In this document: positions 33,861 through 42,309 of the stretch, piece by piece
How the letters are laid out: each line of letters begins with the position of its first letter
Numbering within the stretch: position 1 is the stretch's first letter
Origin: Bacteroides intestinalis
Lineage (GTDB): Bacteria; Bacteroidota; Bacteroidia; Bacteroidales; Bacteroidaceae
Direction of reading: 5' to 3'
DNA length: 64,000 nucleotides
Assembly (NCBI RefSeq): GCF_003464595.1
Contig: NZ_QRZF01000028.1
Coordinates: 1-64,000, forward strand
Program-made: the position numbers and the translations under genes
Notes under the pieces: model-generated
Told to the model about the DNA's origin: nothing
Seen by the model: the letters and a program-made list of their open reading frames with translations, nothing else
Databases searched by the model: none

Positions 33861-35208
33861 CTGTTTCCTGTGTTCGGGTAACCTTTCGTATATATATACA
33901 CAGTACTGTGAGTGCTGTCAGGAAAGCAAAGAAATCGGCAACGGGCATACTGGTCCAGATTCCATCCAGTCCCATGAAACGGGGAAAGAAGATCAGACCG
34001 GGAAGCAGATATAAAAGTTGCCGGGTGAGCGAAAGGAATATACTGATTTTAGCTTTTCCTATACTTTGGAAGAAATTACCGATTACAATCTGTGCGCCCA
34101 CCAATGGGAACATCAGCACGCAGATGCGGACACCGCGAGAAGCAATGTCAATCAGTTCCTGATCGTTTGTGAAGATAGCGGATACTGCATGTGGGAAAAG
34201 TTCGCAAATAAGGAAGCCACTGCTCGTGATACACACACCGGTCAGGATGCTCAGTTTCAACGTTTGCTTCACACGGTCGTGTTTCTGTGCTCCGAAGTTA
34301 TATCCAACAATTGGTTGCATACCCATAGTCAGACCTAATACAATCATTATATAGAGTGTAAGCAGGCGATTGATGATACCGTAAGCTCCGATGGCCATAT
34401 CGCCTCCGTGACGTTGTAATGTGTTGTTGATGATAATCACAATGACACAGGCACATACATTCATCAGGAAAGGAGACATACCGATTGAAAAGATGCTACT
34501 GATGATGCGCTTTCTCAATTTCCAGAAGTCCGGACGAAAACGAACGAAACTATCCTTATCAAGGAAATGCTTCACCACCCATACCATACCGATGAACTGT
34601 GAAATAACGGTTGCCGTAGCTGCTCCACGAATTCCCCAGTCAAAATGGAAAATGAAGATAGGAGCAAGGATGATGTTACAGACCACTGTTACCATGGAAG
34701 TCAACATCGCCTTTTTAGGATATCCTGTGGCACGCATAATATTGTTTAGCCCGATCATTGTATAAGTAATTGGGGTTCCTGCCAGGATAATCTGCATGAA
34801 GTCACGTGCATAAGGTAATGTTTCGGAACTGGCACCGAAGAATCTCAATATATCATCCAGAAACAGAAAAGCAAGTCCACCGAATACTACTGCATTAATC
34901 AGACAAAACATCAGCGTATTTCCCAATACCTCAGTTGCTCCGTCTAAATCTTTTTGCCCCAGACGGATGGATGAAATGGTAGAACCGCCTGCTGATACCA
35001 GCGTACAGAATGCTACCACGAGGTTCATCAAAGGGAATGTAATAGCTAATCCGGCAATACCCATTGCACCTACACCATGACCTATGAAAATGCTGTCGAT
35101 AATGTTGTACAGAGAAGTTATTGTCATGCCGATAATAGCGGGTATGGAATACTGTAACAGCAGTTTTCCGATGCTCTCGGTACCTAATATGTGAGGGTTA
35201 TTATCCAT
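33847..35208 (-). CDS. MATE-family efflux transporter
   Basis: A 453-residue exporter with 12 hydrophobic segments. LLLQYSIPAIIGMTITSLYNIIDSIFIGHGVG is the N-terminal MATE signature, and the pseudo-repeat appears again near residue 240 (SIFSIGMSPFLMN). MATE proteins expel drugs or metabolites using Na+ or H+. Transcribed toward the ABC permease and away from the HAD gene; a promoter shared with the latter lies upstream. Confidence 0.93.
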   Translation of the reverse strand: MDNNPHILGTESIGKLLLQYSIPAIIGMTITSLYNIIDSIFIGHGVGAMGIAGLAITFPLMNLVVAFCTLVSAGGSTISSIRLGQKDLDGATEVLGNTLMFCLINAVVFGGLAFLFLDDILRFFGASSETLPYARDFMQIILAGTPITYTMIGLNNIMRATGYPKKAMLTSMVTVVCNIILAPIFIFHFDWGIRGAATATVISQFIGMVWVVKHFLDKDSFVRFRPDFWKLRKRIISSIFSIGMSPFLMNVCACVIVIIINNTLQRHGGDMAIGAYGIINRLLTLYIMIVLGLTMGMQPIVGYNFGAQKHDRVKQTLKLSILTGVCITSSGFLICELFPHAVSAIFTNDQELIDIASRGVRICVLMFPLVGAQIVIGNFFQSIGKAKISIFLSLTRQLLYLLPGLIFFPRFMGLDGIWTSMPVADFFAFLTALTVLCIYIRKVTRTQETVTHS

Positions 35209-35286
35209 AACTATTTATCTAAAGAAAGTGATGAGTCCGCGTTCGTCCGCTCTGGTCCATGTCGTCCGCGTATCTGGTATTCGCAG

Positions 35287-35334
35287 CAAAGTTACTCATT
35301 TATTTGCTCGGTTCAAGGATTATTCTGACCTTTG
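35287..35334. promoter_or_regulatory. Interleaved divergent promoters for MATE and HAD genes
   Basis: Leftward: CTTG (35317-35314) - 19 nt - TAACTTTG (35294-35287). Rightward: TTTG (35303-35306) - 20 nt - GACCTTTG (35327-35334). The two fit the Bacteroides consensus with one mismatch in each -33 or -7 element and overlap, so polymerase can occupy only one at a time. Confidence 0.6.
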
Positions 35335-35382
35335 TATCGTAATAGATAAGGTATTAACATTATAAGGTAAAAGAAAGTTTAT

Positions 35383-36030
35383 ATGGCTGAAACTAAAAAC
35401 ATCGCCGTTCTCTTCGATTTCGACGGTGTCGTTGTCGACACAGAGACGCAGTACAGCGTTTTTTGGCATAAAATGGGAGTAGATTACTTAGGTATGGAAG
35501 ATCTGGAAAGTCGTGTAAAGGGGCAGACCCTGATGTATATCTACGATACCTTCTTTCCCGGTATGACAAAAGAGAGAGAGGAAATCACTGTAGGTCTCGA
35601 CCGCTTCGAACAGGATATGTCATACGATTTTGTTCCCGGGGTGGAGGAATTTATTGCCGATCTTCACCGTAATGGTGTGAAAATGGCTGTAGTTACCAGC
35701 TCCAATGATAAGAAAATGGAAGCTGTATACCGTGCTAAACCTGAAATTAAAAGTATGTTCGACCGTATTCTCACAGCAGAAATGTTCACTGCCTCTAAAC
35801 CTGCACCCGATTGTTTTCTGCTTGGTATGGAAGTATTTGACACTACTCCGGAAACGACTTATGTTTTTGAGGATTCTTTTAATGGTCTGAAAGCCGGAAT
35901 GGCTTCCGGTGCTACAGTTATTGGTCTGGCTACCACTAATTCACGAGAAGAAATTACCCCGTTGTGCCACTATGTTCTGGATGATTTCCAGGGATTCACT
36001 TACGATAAATTAACAGAATTGCACAAGTAA
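35383..36030 (+). CDS. HAD-superfamily hydrolase (beta-phosphoglucomutase-like)
   Basis: A 215-residue HAD enzyme: VLFDFDGVVVDTE (DxD at 12-14), VVTSSNDKK (motif II Ser), a conserved Lys in TASKPAPDCF, and VFEDSFNGLKAGMASG (motif IV). The cap type and DFDGVVVDTE start resemble sugar-phosphate phosphatases and phosphoglucomutases. Divergent from the MATE gene. Confidence 0.88.
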   Translation: MAETKNIAVLFDFDGVVVDTETQYSVFWHKMGVDYLGMEDLESRVKGQTLMYIYDTFFPGMTKEREEITVGLDRFEQDMSYDFVPGVEEFIADLHRNGVKMAVVTSSNDKKMEAVYRAKPEIKSMFDRILTAEMFTASKPAPDCFLLGMEVFDTTPETTYVFEDSFNGLKAGMASGATVIGLATTNSREEITPLCHYVLDDFQGFTYDKLTELHK

Positions 36031-36159
36031 AGGGAAAAAGGATTACCTTTGCGGCGATAAATAAAAGTACGAACTACAATTTACGATATATGATTTGCAA
36101 CGTGTATCTGTACACAGTCAAAATTGTACATTGTAAATGATTAAATTGTAAATGAAATT

Positions 36160-36981
36160 ATGGCTGGATATATTTCAGATGACACTCGTAAAGTGACCAC
36201 TCATCGCCTTGTTGAAATGAAGCAAAGAGGCGAAAAAATTTCTATGTTGACATCCTATGATTACACTATGGCACAGATTGTGGATGGTGCAGGTATGGAT
36301 GTAATTCTTGTGGGTGATTCTGCCAGTAATGTAATGGCTGGTAATGTGACGACACTTCCGATCACCCTTGATCAGATGATCTATCATGCTAAGTCCGTAG
36401 TTCGTGGAGTAAAACGTGCTATGGTTGTAGTGGATATGCCTTTCGGCTCTTACCAGGGCAATGAGATGGAAGGGCTTGCTTCTGCCATCCGCATTATGAA
36501 AGAGAGTCATGCAGATGCTTTGAAACTGGAAGGTGGCGAAGAAATAATAGGTACTGTAAAGCGCATTCTGAGTGCAGGTATTCCTATTATGGGACATCTG
36601 GGACTGATGCCGCAATCTATCAATAAGTATGGTACTTACACTGTTCGTGCCAAGGATGATACCGAAGCTGAGAAATTGGTACGTGATGCCCATCTGCTGG
36701 AAGAGGCAGGATGCTTTGCCATTGTGTTAGAGAAAATCCCGGCGGAATTGGCAGAACGTGTGGCAAGTGAACTTACTATTCCTATTATCGGCATTGGTGC
36801 CGGTGGTGGAGTAGACGGACAGGTGCTGGTAATTCAGGATATGCTGGGTATGAATAATGGTTTCCGTCCCCGTTTCTTACGTCGTTATGCCGATTTGCAT
36901 ACGATAATGACTGACGCTATAAGCCGTTATATATCTGATGTGAAGAACTTAGACTTCCCGAATGAGAAAGAGCAATATTGA
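36160..36981 (+). CDS. panB: 3-methyl-2-oxobutanoate hydroxymethyltransferase
   Basis: This 273-residue enzyme makes ketopantoate, the first step of pantothenate and CoA synthesis. [26 protein letters not shown] (Mg-binding Asp), [30 protein letters not shown] and [16 protein letters not shown] match PanB throughout. It overlaps the downstream MFS gene by 20 bp. The upstream gap (36031-36159) holds repeats of ATTGTAAATGATTAAATTG type. Confidence 0.97.
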   Translation: MAGYISDDTRKVTTHRLVEMKQRGEKISMLTSYDYTMAQIVDGAGMDVILVGDSASNVMAGNVTTLPITLDQMIYHAKSVVRGVKRAMVVVDMPFGSYQGNEMEGLASAIRIMKESHADALKLEGGEEIIGTVKRILSAGIPIMGHLGLMPQSINKYGTYTVRAKDDTEAEKLVRDAHLLEEAGCFAIVLEKIPAELAERVASELTIPIIGIGAGGGVDGQVLVIQDMLGMNNGFRPRFLRRYADLHTIMTDAISRYISDVKNLDFPNEKEQY

Positions 36982-38005
36982 TAATCTTTGGTCGCTGGGA
37001 TTTATGCGGATATGCATGGCTAATTTCCTGCTTTTTGCATCCCTATATATGCTATTCCCGGTACTGCCTGCGGTGATGGTGTCACGCTTAGGCATTTCTA
37101 CTGTACAGGTGGGTAGTATGTTTTTGGTGTTTGCGGTGGGTATGTTCCTTGTAGGACCATTTCATGCATATCTGGGAGATGCGTATAAGCGAAAGCACGT
37201 GCTTGTCTACTCCACATTTATAATGTTAGCAGCGACGGTGGGTTATCTATTTGCTGATACTTTAACGAAATTGCTGTTACTTGCCGTTGTGCAGGGAGGA
37301 GCTTTCGGATTAGCAGCCACAGCGGGAATTACAGTTGCTATTGATATTACAAATTCTCCGCGCCGTAGCGCAGGGAATATGACATATGCTTTGGCGGCTC
37401 GTCTGGGTATGTTGGTAGGAGTGGGAGTAGGAATATGGATGTTCCAGCTCAAAGGCTTCAGCATGGTAGTGTATCTTTCCGCATTGTGCGGTATATTTAG
37501 TATACTGTTTGCATTGCGGGTGTATGTTGCTTTCCGTGCACCTATAGGTATAGGACGTTGTAATATCGACCGTTTTTTACTGTCACGGGCTTGGTTGCCT
37601 GCCCTCAATGTAGTGCTGATAGCTTTTGTGTCGGGGATAGTAATACCTATAATAAAGGATGGGGATTACAGTGCGACTTTCTTCCTGGTTGTTTTGGTGA
37701 TACTTACAGTACCTCTTACGAAGATATTCGTCAAGCTTTCGCAGCATTGCCAGCGTGGAACAGCAAATACAACTTGCCATTTGGCTATGGAAACGGGAAT
37801 TTTAATAGGTATTGCAGTTTGCTGCTTCCTGTCAAACAACATAGAACTGTATTCTATGTTTGAAGACGGTTCAAGCATTGAAAAACCACACTTTTATGTA
37901 GATTTTCAATTGATCTATAAAATTATAGGTGTGGGAATCATTGTAGCACTACTATTTTATTTCCTGCTGACGCGTCCCTATTATAAGAGAAGGCGAGTGA
38001 GATAA
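36962..38005 (+). CDS. Major facilitator superfamily transporter
   Basis: A 347-residue polytopic protein, slightly short for the family. [21 protein letters not shown] is the MFS motif A loop between helices 2 and 3, and about eleven hydrophobic segments follow. It overlaps panB, which suggests co-transcription, but the substrate is not visible. The dgkA gene ends 8 bp away on the other strand. Confidence 0.85.
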   Translation: MRKSNIDNLWSLGFMRICMANFLLFASLYMLFPVLPAVMVSRLGISTVQVGSMFLVFAVGMFLVGPFHAYLGDAYKRKHVLVYSTFIMLAATVGYLFADTLTKLLLLAVVQGGAFGLAATAGITVAIDITNSPRRSAGNMTYALAARLGMLVGVGVGIWMFQLKGFSMVVYLSALCGIFSILFALRVYVAFRAPIGIGRCNIDRFLLSRAWLPALNVVLIAFVSGIVIPIIKDGDYSATFFLVVLVILTVPLTKIFVKLSQHCQRGTANTTCHLAMETGILIGIAVCCFLSNNIELYSMFEDGSSIEKPHFYVDFQLIYKIIGVGIIVALLFYFLLTRPYYKRRRVR

Positions 38006-38012
38006 ACCCGTG

Positions 38013-38372
38013 TCAAAACAAATATGGGATAAAAATAATCCCTCCAATGATTGCCGCCGCAACAGCGCATACCAGCACTGCACCGGCGGCAATATCTTTT
38101 ACTTGTCCTGCAATGGGATGACGCTCCGGGGATACCAGATCCACCAATCTTTCAATTGCCGTATTGAAGAGCTCCGCAGCTACGACCACACCAATACAAA
38201 GGATAATAATCATCCATTCCGTACGTGTAATGTCGAAAAGGAAACCTGCACCTATCACGATTATTGTAGTAATCAGGTGAAAACTAAGATTCTGTTCTTT
38301 CCCAATACATTGCCGGATGCCTTTCCAGGCGTATCCAAAGCTTCGGATTTGTTTCTTAAAATCGTATTTCAT
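38013..38372 (-). CDS. dgkA: Diacylglycerol/undecaprenol kinase family protein
   Basis: A 119-residue DgkA-type membrane kinase with three hydrophobic segments. GKEQNLSFHL, AAELFNTAIERLVDL and VKDIAAGAVLVCA are the conserved blocks. It phosphorylates diacylglycerol or undecaprenol at the inner membrane. I use ATG 38372, 2 bp after the relA stop; a TTG at 38378 would overlap that stop. It is probably translated from the relA transcript. Confidence 0.92.
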   Translation of the reverse strand: MKYDFKKQIRSFGYAWKGIRQCIGKEQNLSFHLITTIIVIGAGFLFDITRTEWMIIILCIGVVVAAELFNTAIERLVDLVSPERHPIAGQVKDIAAGAVLVCAVAAAIIGGIIFIPYLF

Positions 38373-38374
38373 AT

Positions 38375-40597
38375 TCAATTTCTTGAAACTTGTTTCACTC
38401 CTTTTACTGTTCTCAACTTCTTTATAAGTGTTTCCAAACGTCCTGTATCGCCTACCATAATTGTCATAGTGCCGGAGAATAGTCCGTCATGAGAGTCTAT
38501 GCCGATGGAGCGTAGAGAAATATCATTTTCTTTAGATATGATTGAGGTGATGTTAGTTACAATGCCAATATCATCATGGCCTACTACACGAAGCGTTATA
38601 GGATATTGTGTACCTTGCGATTTACCTGCCCAACGTGCTTTTACAATACGGTATCCGAATCGTTCTCGTAGTTGAGTGGCATTGGGACAATCGCTGCGAT
38701 GTATCTTAATGCCACCGGTCACACTCACAAAGCCAAATACATCATCTCCATAAATCGGGTTACAACAGCGTGCTAACTTGAAGTCCAATCCTTTCAGATC
38801 CTGATCGATTACCAGTACATCTTCTTTTGATCGGGTGATTTCATCGTTCTGCGTTTGCTGCAGGTTATATCCCTCAGCACTACGGTATATAATGTCGTCA
38901 TGCGTATCATTTTCCCGTCTCTGTTGCTCCAGGTATTTGTCGATGATTTCGTTTACATCCAACGTTTCATCGGCAATGTTTTGATAGAAATCAGTCACAG
39001 TTTTGAAACCGAGGCGTTTAATGAGGCGCATCATGACAGCTTCATCATACTCTATTTTCCGGTTTTTGAATTTTCTTTCAATAGTTTCTTTAGCAAAGGC
39101 ATGCTGCCGGGCAACCATCTCTTTCAAAGCTTGGCGTATCTTGGTACGTGCTTTGGAGGTAGTCACGATGTTCAGCCAGTCCTGCTTCGGTGTCTGGGTA
39201 TTCGAAGTCATAATCTCCACCTGGTCACCACTGTTCAGTACCTGACGAAGTTGCGCATTCTTGCCATTAACTTTTGCACCGATACACTTGCATCCCAATT
39301 TACTATGGATATGAAAAGCAAAATCCAGCACTGTGGCACCTTTACCTAACTTAAACAGATCACCTTTCGGGGTGAACACGAAGACTTCATCCTCATACAA
39401 ATCCAGTTTGAACTGGTCCATAGCTTCCAATCCATTGCTATCTGAATTTTCCAAAGCCTCACGTACCGTAGTCAGCCATTCATCCAATCCTGTTTCACCC
39501 TTCACACCTTTATAGCGCCAGTGGGCGGCCAAGCCTCGTTCGGCAATATCGTCCATGCGTTCAGTACGTATCTGTACTTCTACCCATTTACCTTCAGGGC
39601 CCATCACGGTGATGTGCAATGATTCGTAACCATTACTTTTGGGCACGGATAACCAGTCGCGCAGACGTTTGGGATTGGGTTGATACATATCTGTTACAAT
39701 GGAATATGCTTGCCAGCATTCTTGCTTCTCCTTGTCTACAGGTGAGTCCAGAATAATACGGATGGCAAACAGGTCATACACTCCTTCGAAAGGGCATTTC
39801 TGCTTCTTCATTTTTTGATAGATGGAGTGGATAGACTTTGTACGTCCTTTGATGTGGAAATGTAGTCCGGCGTCCTCTAATTTTTTCTGCATCGGGGTGA
39901 TAAAAGCTGCGATATACTTATCGCGGGATGCTTTTGTTTCGTTCAGTTTATCTTTAATATGGTAATAGACCTCTTTTTCCGTATATTTCAGGGAGAGGTC
40001 TTCCAATTCCGATTTTAGCTTATATAAGCCTAATTTATGAGCGAGGGGAGCATAGAGATATGCAGCCTCGTTGGCCACTTGCCGGCGGGCTTCGTCGTTC
40101 TTGCTATCTTTAATCTGCCGCATGATATTCACACGGTCAGCAATCATTATCAGGATTACGCGCATATCTTCCGCAAAGGAGAGCAACAGATTGCGAAAGT
40201 TTTCCGATTCGATAGTCGGGCTTTTGGAATAAAGTTCATTCACGCGTATCAGTCCACGGATAATGCCGGCCACATCTTCACCGAAAGCAGCCTGCACCTC
40301 TTCGGGAGTACAAGCTCCGTTTCTCACACTTTCGTGCAACATAATGCCCAGAATCGACGCCCGCTTCATTCCGATTTCTTCGGCAACGATAACGGCAGTC
40401 TGCATATCCTTAACCAGTGGATTCAATCCGAAAGTGTCGCGTTGAACCCGGTTATCCTTTATAGAGTTGATAAGATGTGTTTTCAGTTTTCTGCAGTCGC
40501 CCTTCTGTAATGTCTCACCGGTCAACTGTAATAATTTTCGGTAGAGAGAGAAGAGCAATTTCTTCTCTTCAGTAGTGAAAAATTCATCTCTTTCCAT
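38375..40597 (-). CDS. relA: RelA-type (p)ppGpp synthetase with degenerate hydrolase domain
   Basis: A 740-residue RSH protein in the order HD-like (1-190), synthetase (about 220-400; RTKSIHSIYQKM, VYDLFAIRIIL, VPKSNGYESLH), TGS (about 425-485; VFVFTPKGDLFKLGKGATVLDFAFHIH), conserved-Cys (RCCNPI) and ACT. The hydrolase HD pair is replaced (LHES at 87-90, with Asn where the first His is usual), so it is probably synthesis-only like E. coli RelA. The start is placed at MERDEFF (40597), since the longer frame begins with a low-complexity lysine run. The DUF4301 gene is divergent. Confidence 0.93.
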   Translation of the reverse strand: MERDEFFTTEEKKLLFSLYRKLLQLTGETLQKGDCRKLKTHLINSIKDNRVQRDTFGLNPLVKDMQTAVIVAEEIGMKRASILGIMLHESVRNGACTPEEVQAAFGEDVAGIIRGLIRVNELYSKSPTIESENFRNLLLSFAEDMRVILIMIADRVNIMRQIKDSKNDEARRQVANEAAYLYAPLAHKLGLYKLKSELEDLSLKYTEKEVYYHIKDKLNETKASRDKYIAAFITPMQKKLEDAGLHFHIKGRTKSIHSIYQKMKKQKCPFEGVYDLFAIRIILDSPVDKEKQECWQAYSIVTDMYQPNPKRLRDWLSVPKSNGYESLHITVMGPEGKWVEVQIRTERMDDIAERGLAAHWRYKGVKGETGLDEWLTTVREALENSDSNGLEAMDQFKLDLYEDEVFVFTPKGDLFKLGKGATVLDFAFHIHSKLGCKCIGAKVNGKNAQLRQVLNSGDQVEIMTSNTQTPKQDWLNIVTTSKARTKIRQALKEMVARQHAFAKETIERKFKNRKIEYDEAVMMRLIKRLGFKTVTDFYQNIADETLDVNEIIDKYLEQQRRENDTHDDIIYRSAEGYNLQQTQNDEITRSKEDVLVIDQDLKGLDFKLARCCNPIYGDDVFGFVSVTGGIKIHRSDCPNATQLRERFGYRIVKARWAGKSQGTQYPITLRVVGHDDIGIVTNITSIISKENDISLRSIGIDSHDGLFSGTMTIMVGDTGRLETLIKKLRTVKGVKQVSRN

Positions 40598-40667
40598 AAT
40601 CGTCCATTTTTGTGGTGTAAAGGTAGTTTTTTTCTTCTTTTTCTTGATAGGGCTTGCAGTTTTTTTG

Positions 40668-40675
40668 TATTTTTG
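40668..40675 (+). promoter_or_regulatory. -7 box upstream of the DUF4301 gene
   Basis: TATTTTTG fits TAnnTTTG and lies 27 bp before the ATG at 40702. No clean TTTG is seen 19-21 bp upstream in the T-rich tract shared with the divergent relA gene. Confidence 0.4.
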
Positions 40676-40701
40676 GCAATCAATTAATAAAAATAGATAA
40701 T

Positions 40702-42219
40702 ATGATAACACCGCAAGACAAAGAGTTGCTTACGCAAAAAGGTATCTCAGAAGAACAGATAGCCGAACAACTGGCTTGTTTCGAGAAAGGTTTTCCATAT
40801 TTGAAGCTGGCTGCTGCCGCTTCTCTGGAAAAAGGAATTCTGGCTCCTGCAGCAGATGAGCAAAAGCTCTATCTCGATGCATGGGACGCTTATACCCGGA
40901 CAGATAAGGTGGTAGTGAAGTTTGTTCCTGCATCAGGTGCAGCGAGCCGTATGTTCAAGAATTTGTTCGAATTTCTCGGAGCTGATTATGATACCCCCGA
41001 AACTAAATTTGAAAAGACATTCTTTGAACAGATTGAAAAATTCGCTTTCTATGATGATTTGAATGCTGCCTGTGAGAAGATGTCTGGAAAAGATATTCCT
41101 GCGTTGGTGTCTGAAGGAAACTATAAAGCCGTAGTTGCTGCACTGCTTGAAGCTGCAGGATTGAATTACGGTGCATTGCCGAAAGGTCTGCTGAAATTCC
41201 ACAGATATGAAGACGGTAACCGTACACCGCTGGAAGAACATCTTGTAGAGGGTGCGCTCTATGCAGCTAATAAGAATGGTAAAGTAAATGTGCATTTTAC
41301 AGTTTCTCCCGAACACCGCCGTTTGTTTGAAGCATTGGTAGCAGATAAAGCGGCTGTTTATGCAAAGAAATACGGAGTAGATTATAATGTAACTTTCTCT
41401 GAGCAGAAACCGAGTACGGATACGATTGCTGCTGATATGGATAATCAACCTTTCCGTGATAATGGTAAGTTGCTGTTCCGTCCGGGTGGCCATGGTGCAT
41501 TGATCGAAAATCTGAATGACCTGGATGCAGATGTGATCTTTATTAAGAATATTGATAATGTGGTGCCCGATAAGCTGAAAGGTGATACTGTGCTCTACAA
41601 AAAGTTGATTGCCGGAGTATTGGTTGCTTTGCAACAAAAGGCATTTGCTTATCTGGAACTTTTGGACAGTGGCAGATATACTCATGAACAGGTGATTGAA
41701 ATACTGCAATTCCTGCAAAAGAAACTCTTCTGTAAGAACCCTGAAACCAAGAATCTGGAAGATGCCGAACTTGTACTTTATCTGAAAGAGAAGTTGAACC
41801 GTCCGATGCGTGTATGCGGTATGGTGAAGAATGTAGGCGAACCGGGTGGTGGCCCGTTCTTGGCATATAACAGTGACGGAACTATTTCTTTGCAAATTCT
41901 AGAAAGCTCCCAAATTGATATGGATGATTCGGAGAAGAAAGAAATGTTTGAGAAAGGAACGCACTTTAATCCTGTAGATCTGGTTTGTGCCGTACGTGAT
42001 TATAAAGGTCATAAATTTGACCTTGCAAATTTCGTAGATAAAGCTACCGGTTTTATTTCTTACAAATCGAAGAATGGTAAGGATCTTAAAGCCCTGGAAC
42101 TTCCCGGTTTGTGGAACGGTGCAATGAGTGACTGGAATACAGTATTTGTAGAGGTGCCTCTAAGTACATTCAATCCGGTGAAGACGGTGAATGATTTGCT
42201 GAGAGATCAACATCAATAA
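40702..42219 (+). CDS. DUF4301 family protein
   Basis: A 505-residue cytoplasmic protein starting MITPQDKELLTQKGI. FVPASGAASRMFKNLFEFL near residue 75 and DADVIFIKNIDNVVPDKLKG near 285 resemble the nucleotide- and sugar-binding loops of UTP-sugar pyrophosphorylases, but I know the family only as DUF4301, so the enzyme activity is an inference. FRPGGHGALIENLND and VGEPGGGPFLA are other conserved-looking blocks. It stands alone and ends at a large hairpin terminator. Confidence 0.85.
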   Translation: MITPQDKELLTQKGISEEQIAEQLACFEKGFPYLKLAAAASLEKGILAPAADEQKLYLDAWDAYTRTDKVVVKFVPASGAASRMFKNLFEFLGADYDTPETKFEKTFFEQIEKFAFYDDLNAACEKMSGKDIPALVSEGNYKAVVAALLEAAGLNYGALPKGLLKFHRYEDGNRTPLEEHLVEGALYAANKNGKVNVHFTVSPEHRRLFEALVADKAAVYAKKYGVDYNVTFSEQKPSTDTIAADMDNQPFRDNGKLLFRPGGHGALIENLNDLDADVIFIKNIDNVVPDKLKGDTVLYKKLIAGVLVALQQKAFAYLELLDSGRYTHEQVIEILQFLQKKLFCKNPETKNLEDAELVLYLKEKLNRPMRVCGMVKNVGEPGGGPFLAYNSDGTISLQILESSQIDMDDSEKKEMFEKGTHFNPVDLVCAVRDYKGHKFDLANFVDKATGFISYKSKNGKDLKALELPGLWNGAMSDWNTVFVEVPLSTFNPVKTVNDLLRDQHQ

Positions 42220-42224
42220 ATGAT

Positions 42225-42308
42225 ACTTGCGGCTGCGTAGGTCAACACTTGCTGCTGTGTAAGCTTACACTTGTACAAGTGAAAGGTAACGCAGCCGCAA
42301 GTGTTTTT
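42225..42308 (+). terminator. Large hairpin terminator between convergent genes
   Basis: ACTTGCGGCTGCGT (42225-42238) pairs perfectly with 42289-42302 and is followed by GTTTTTAT. The 50-nt interior contains the palindrome CACTTGTACAAGTG. It separates the DUF4301 gene from the convergent TonB receptor gene, which ends 2 bp later, and may serve both. Confidence 0.85.
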
Positions 42309-42309
42309 A

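Noticed and set aside
40933..41895. A 320-codon minus-strand frame opposite the DUF4301 gene
   Set aside because: Antisense shadow; the plus-strand protein is a coherent full-length family member, while this translation has a random-looking composition.
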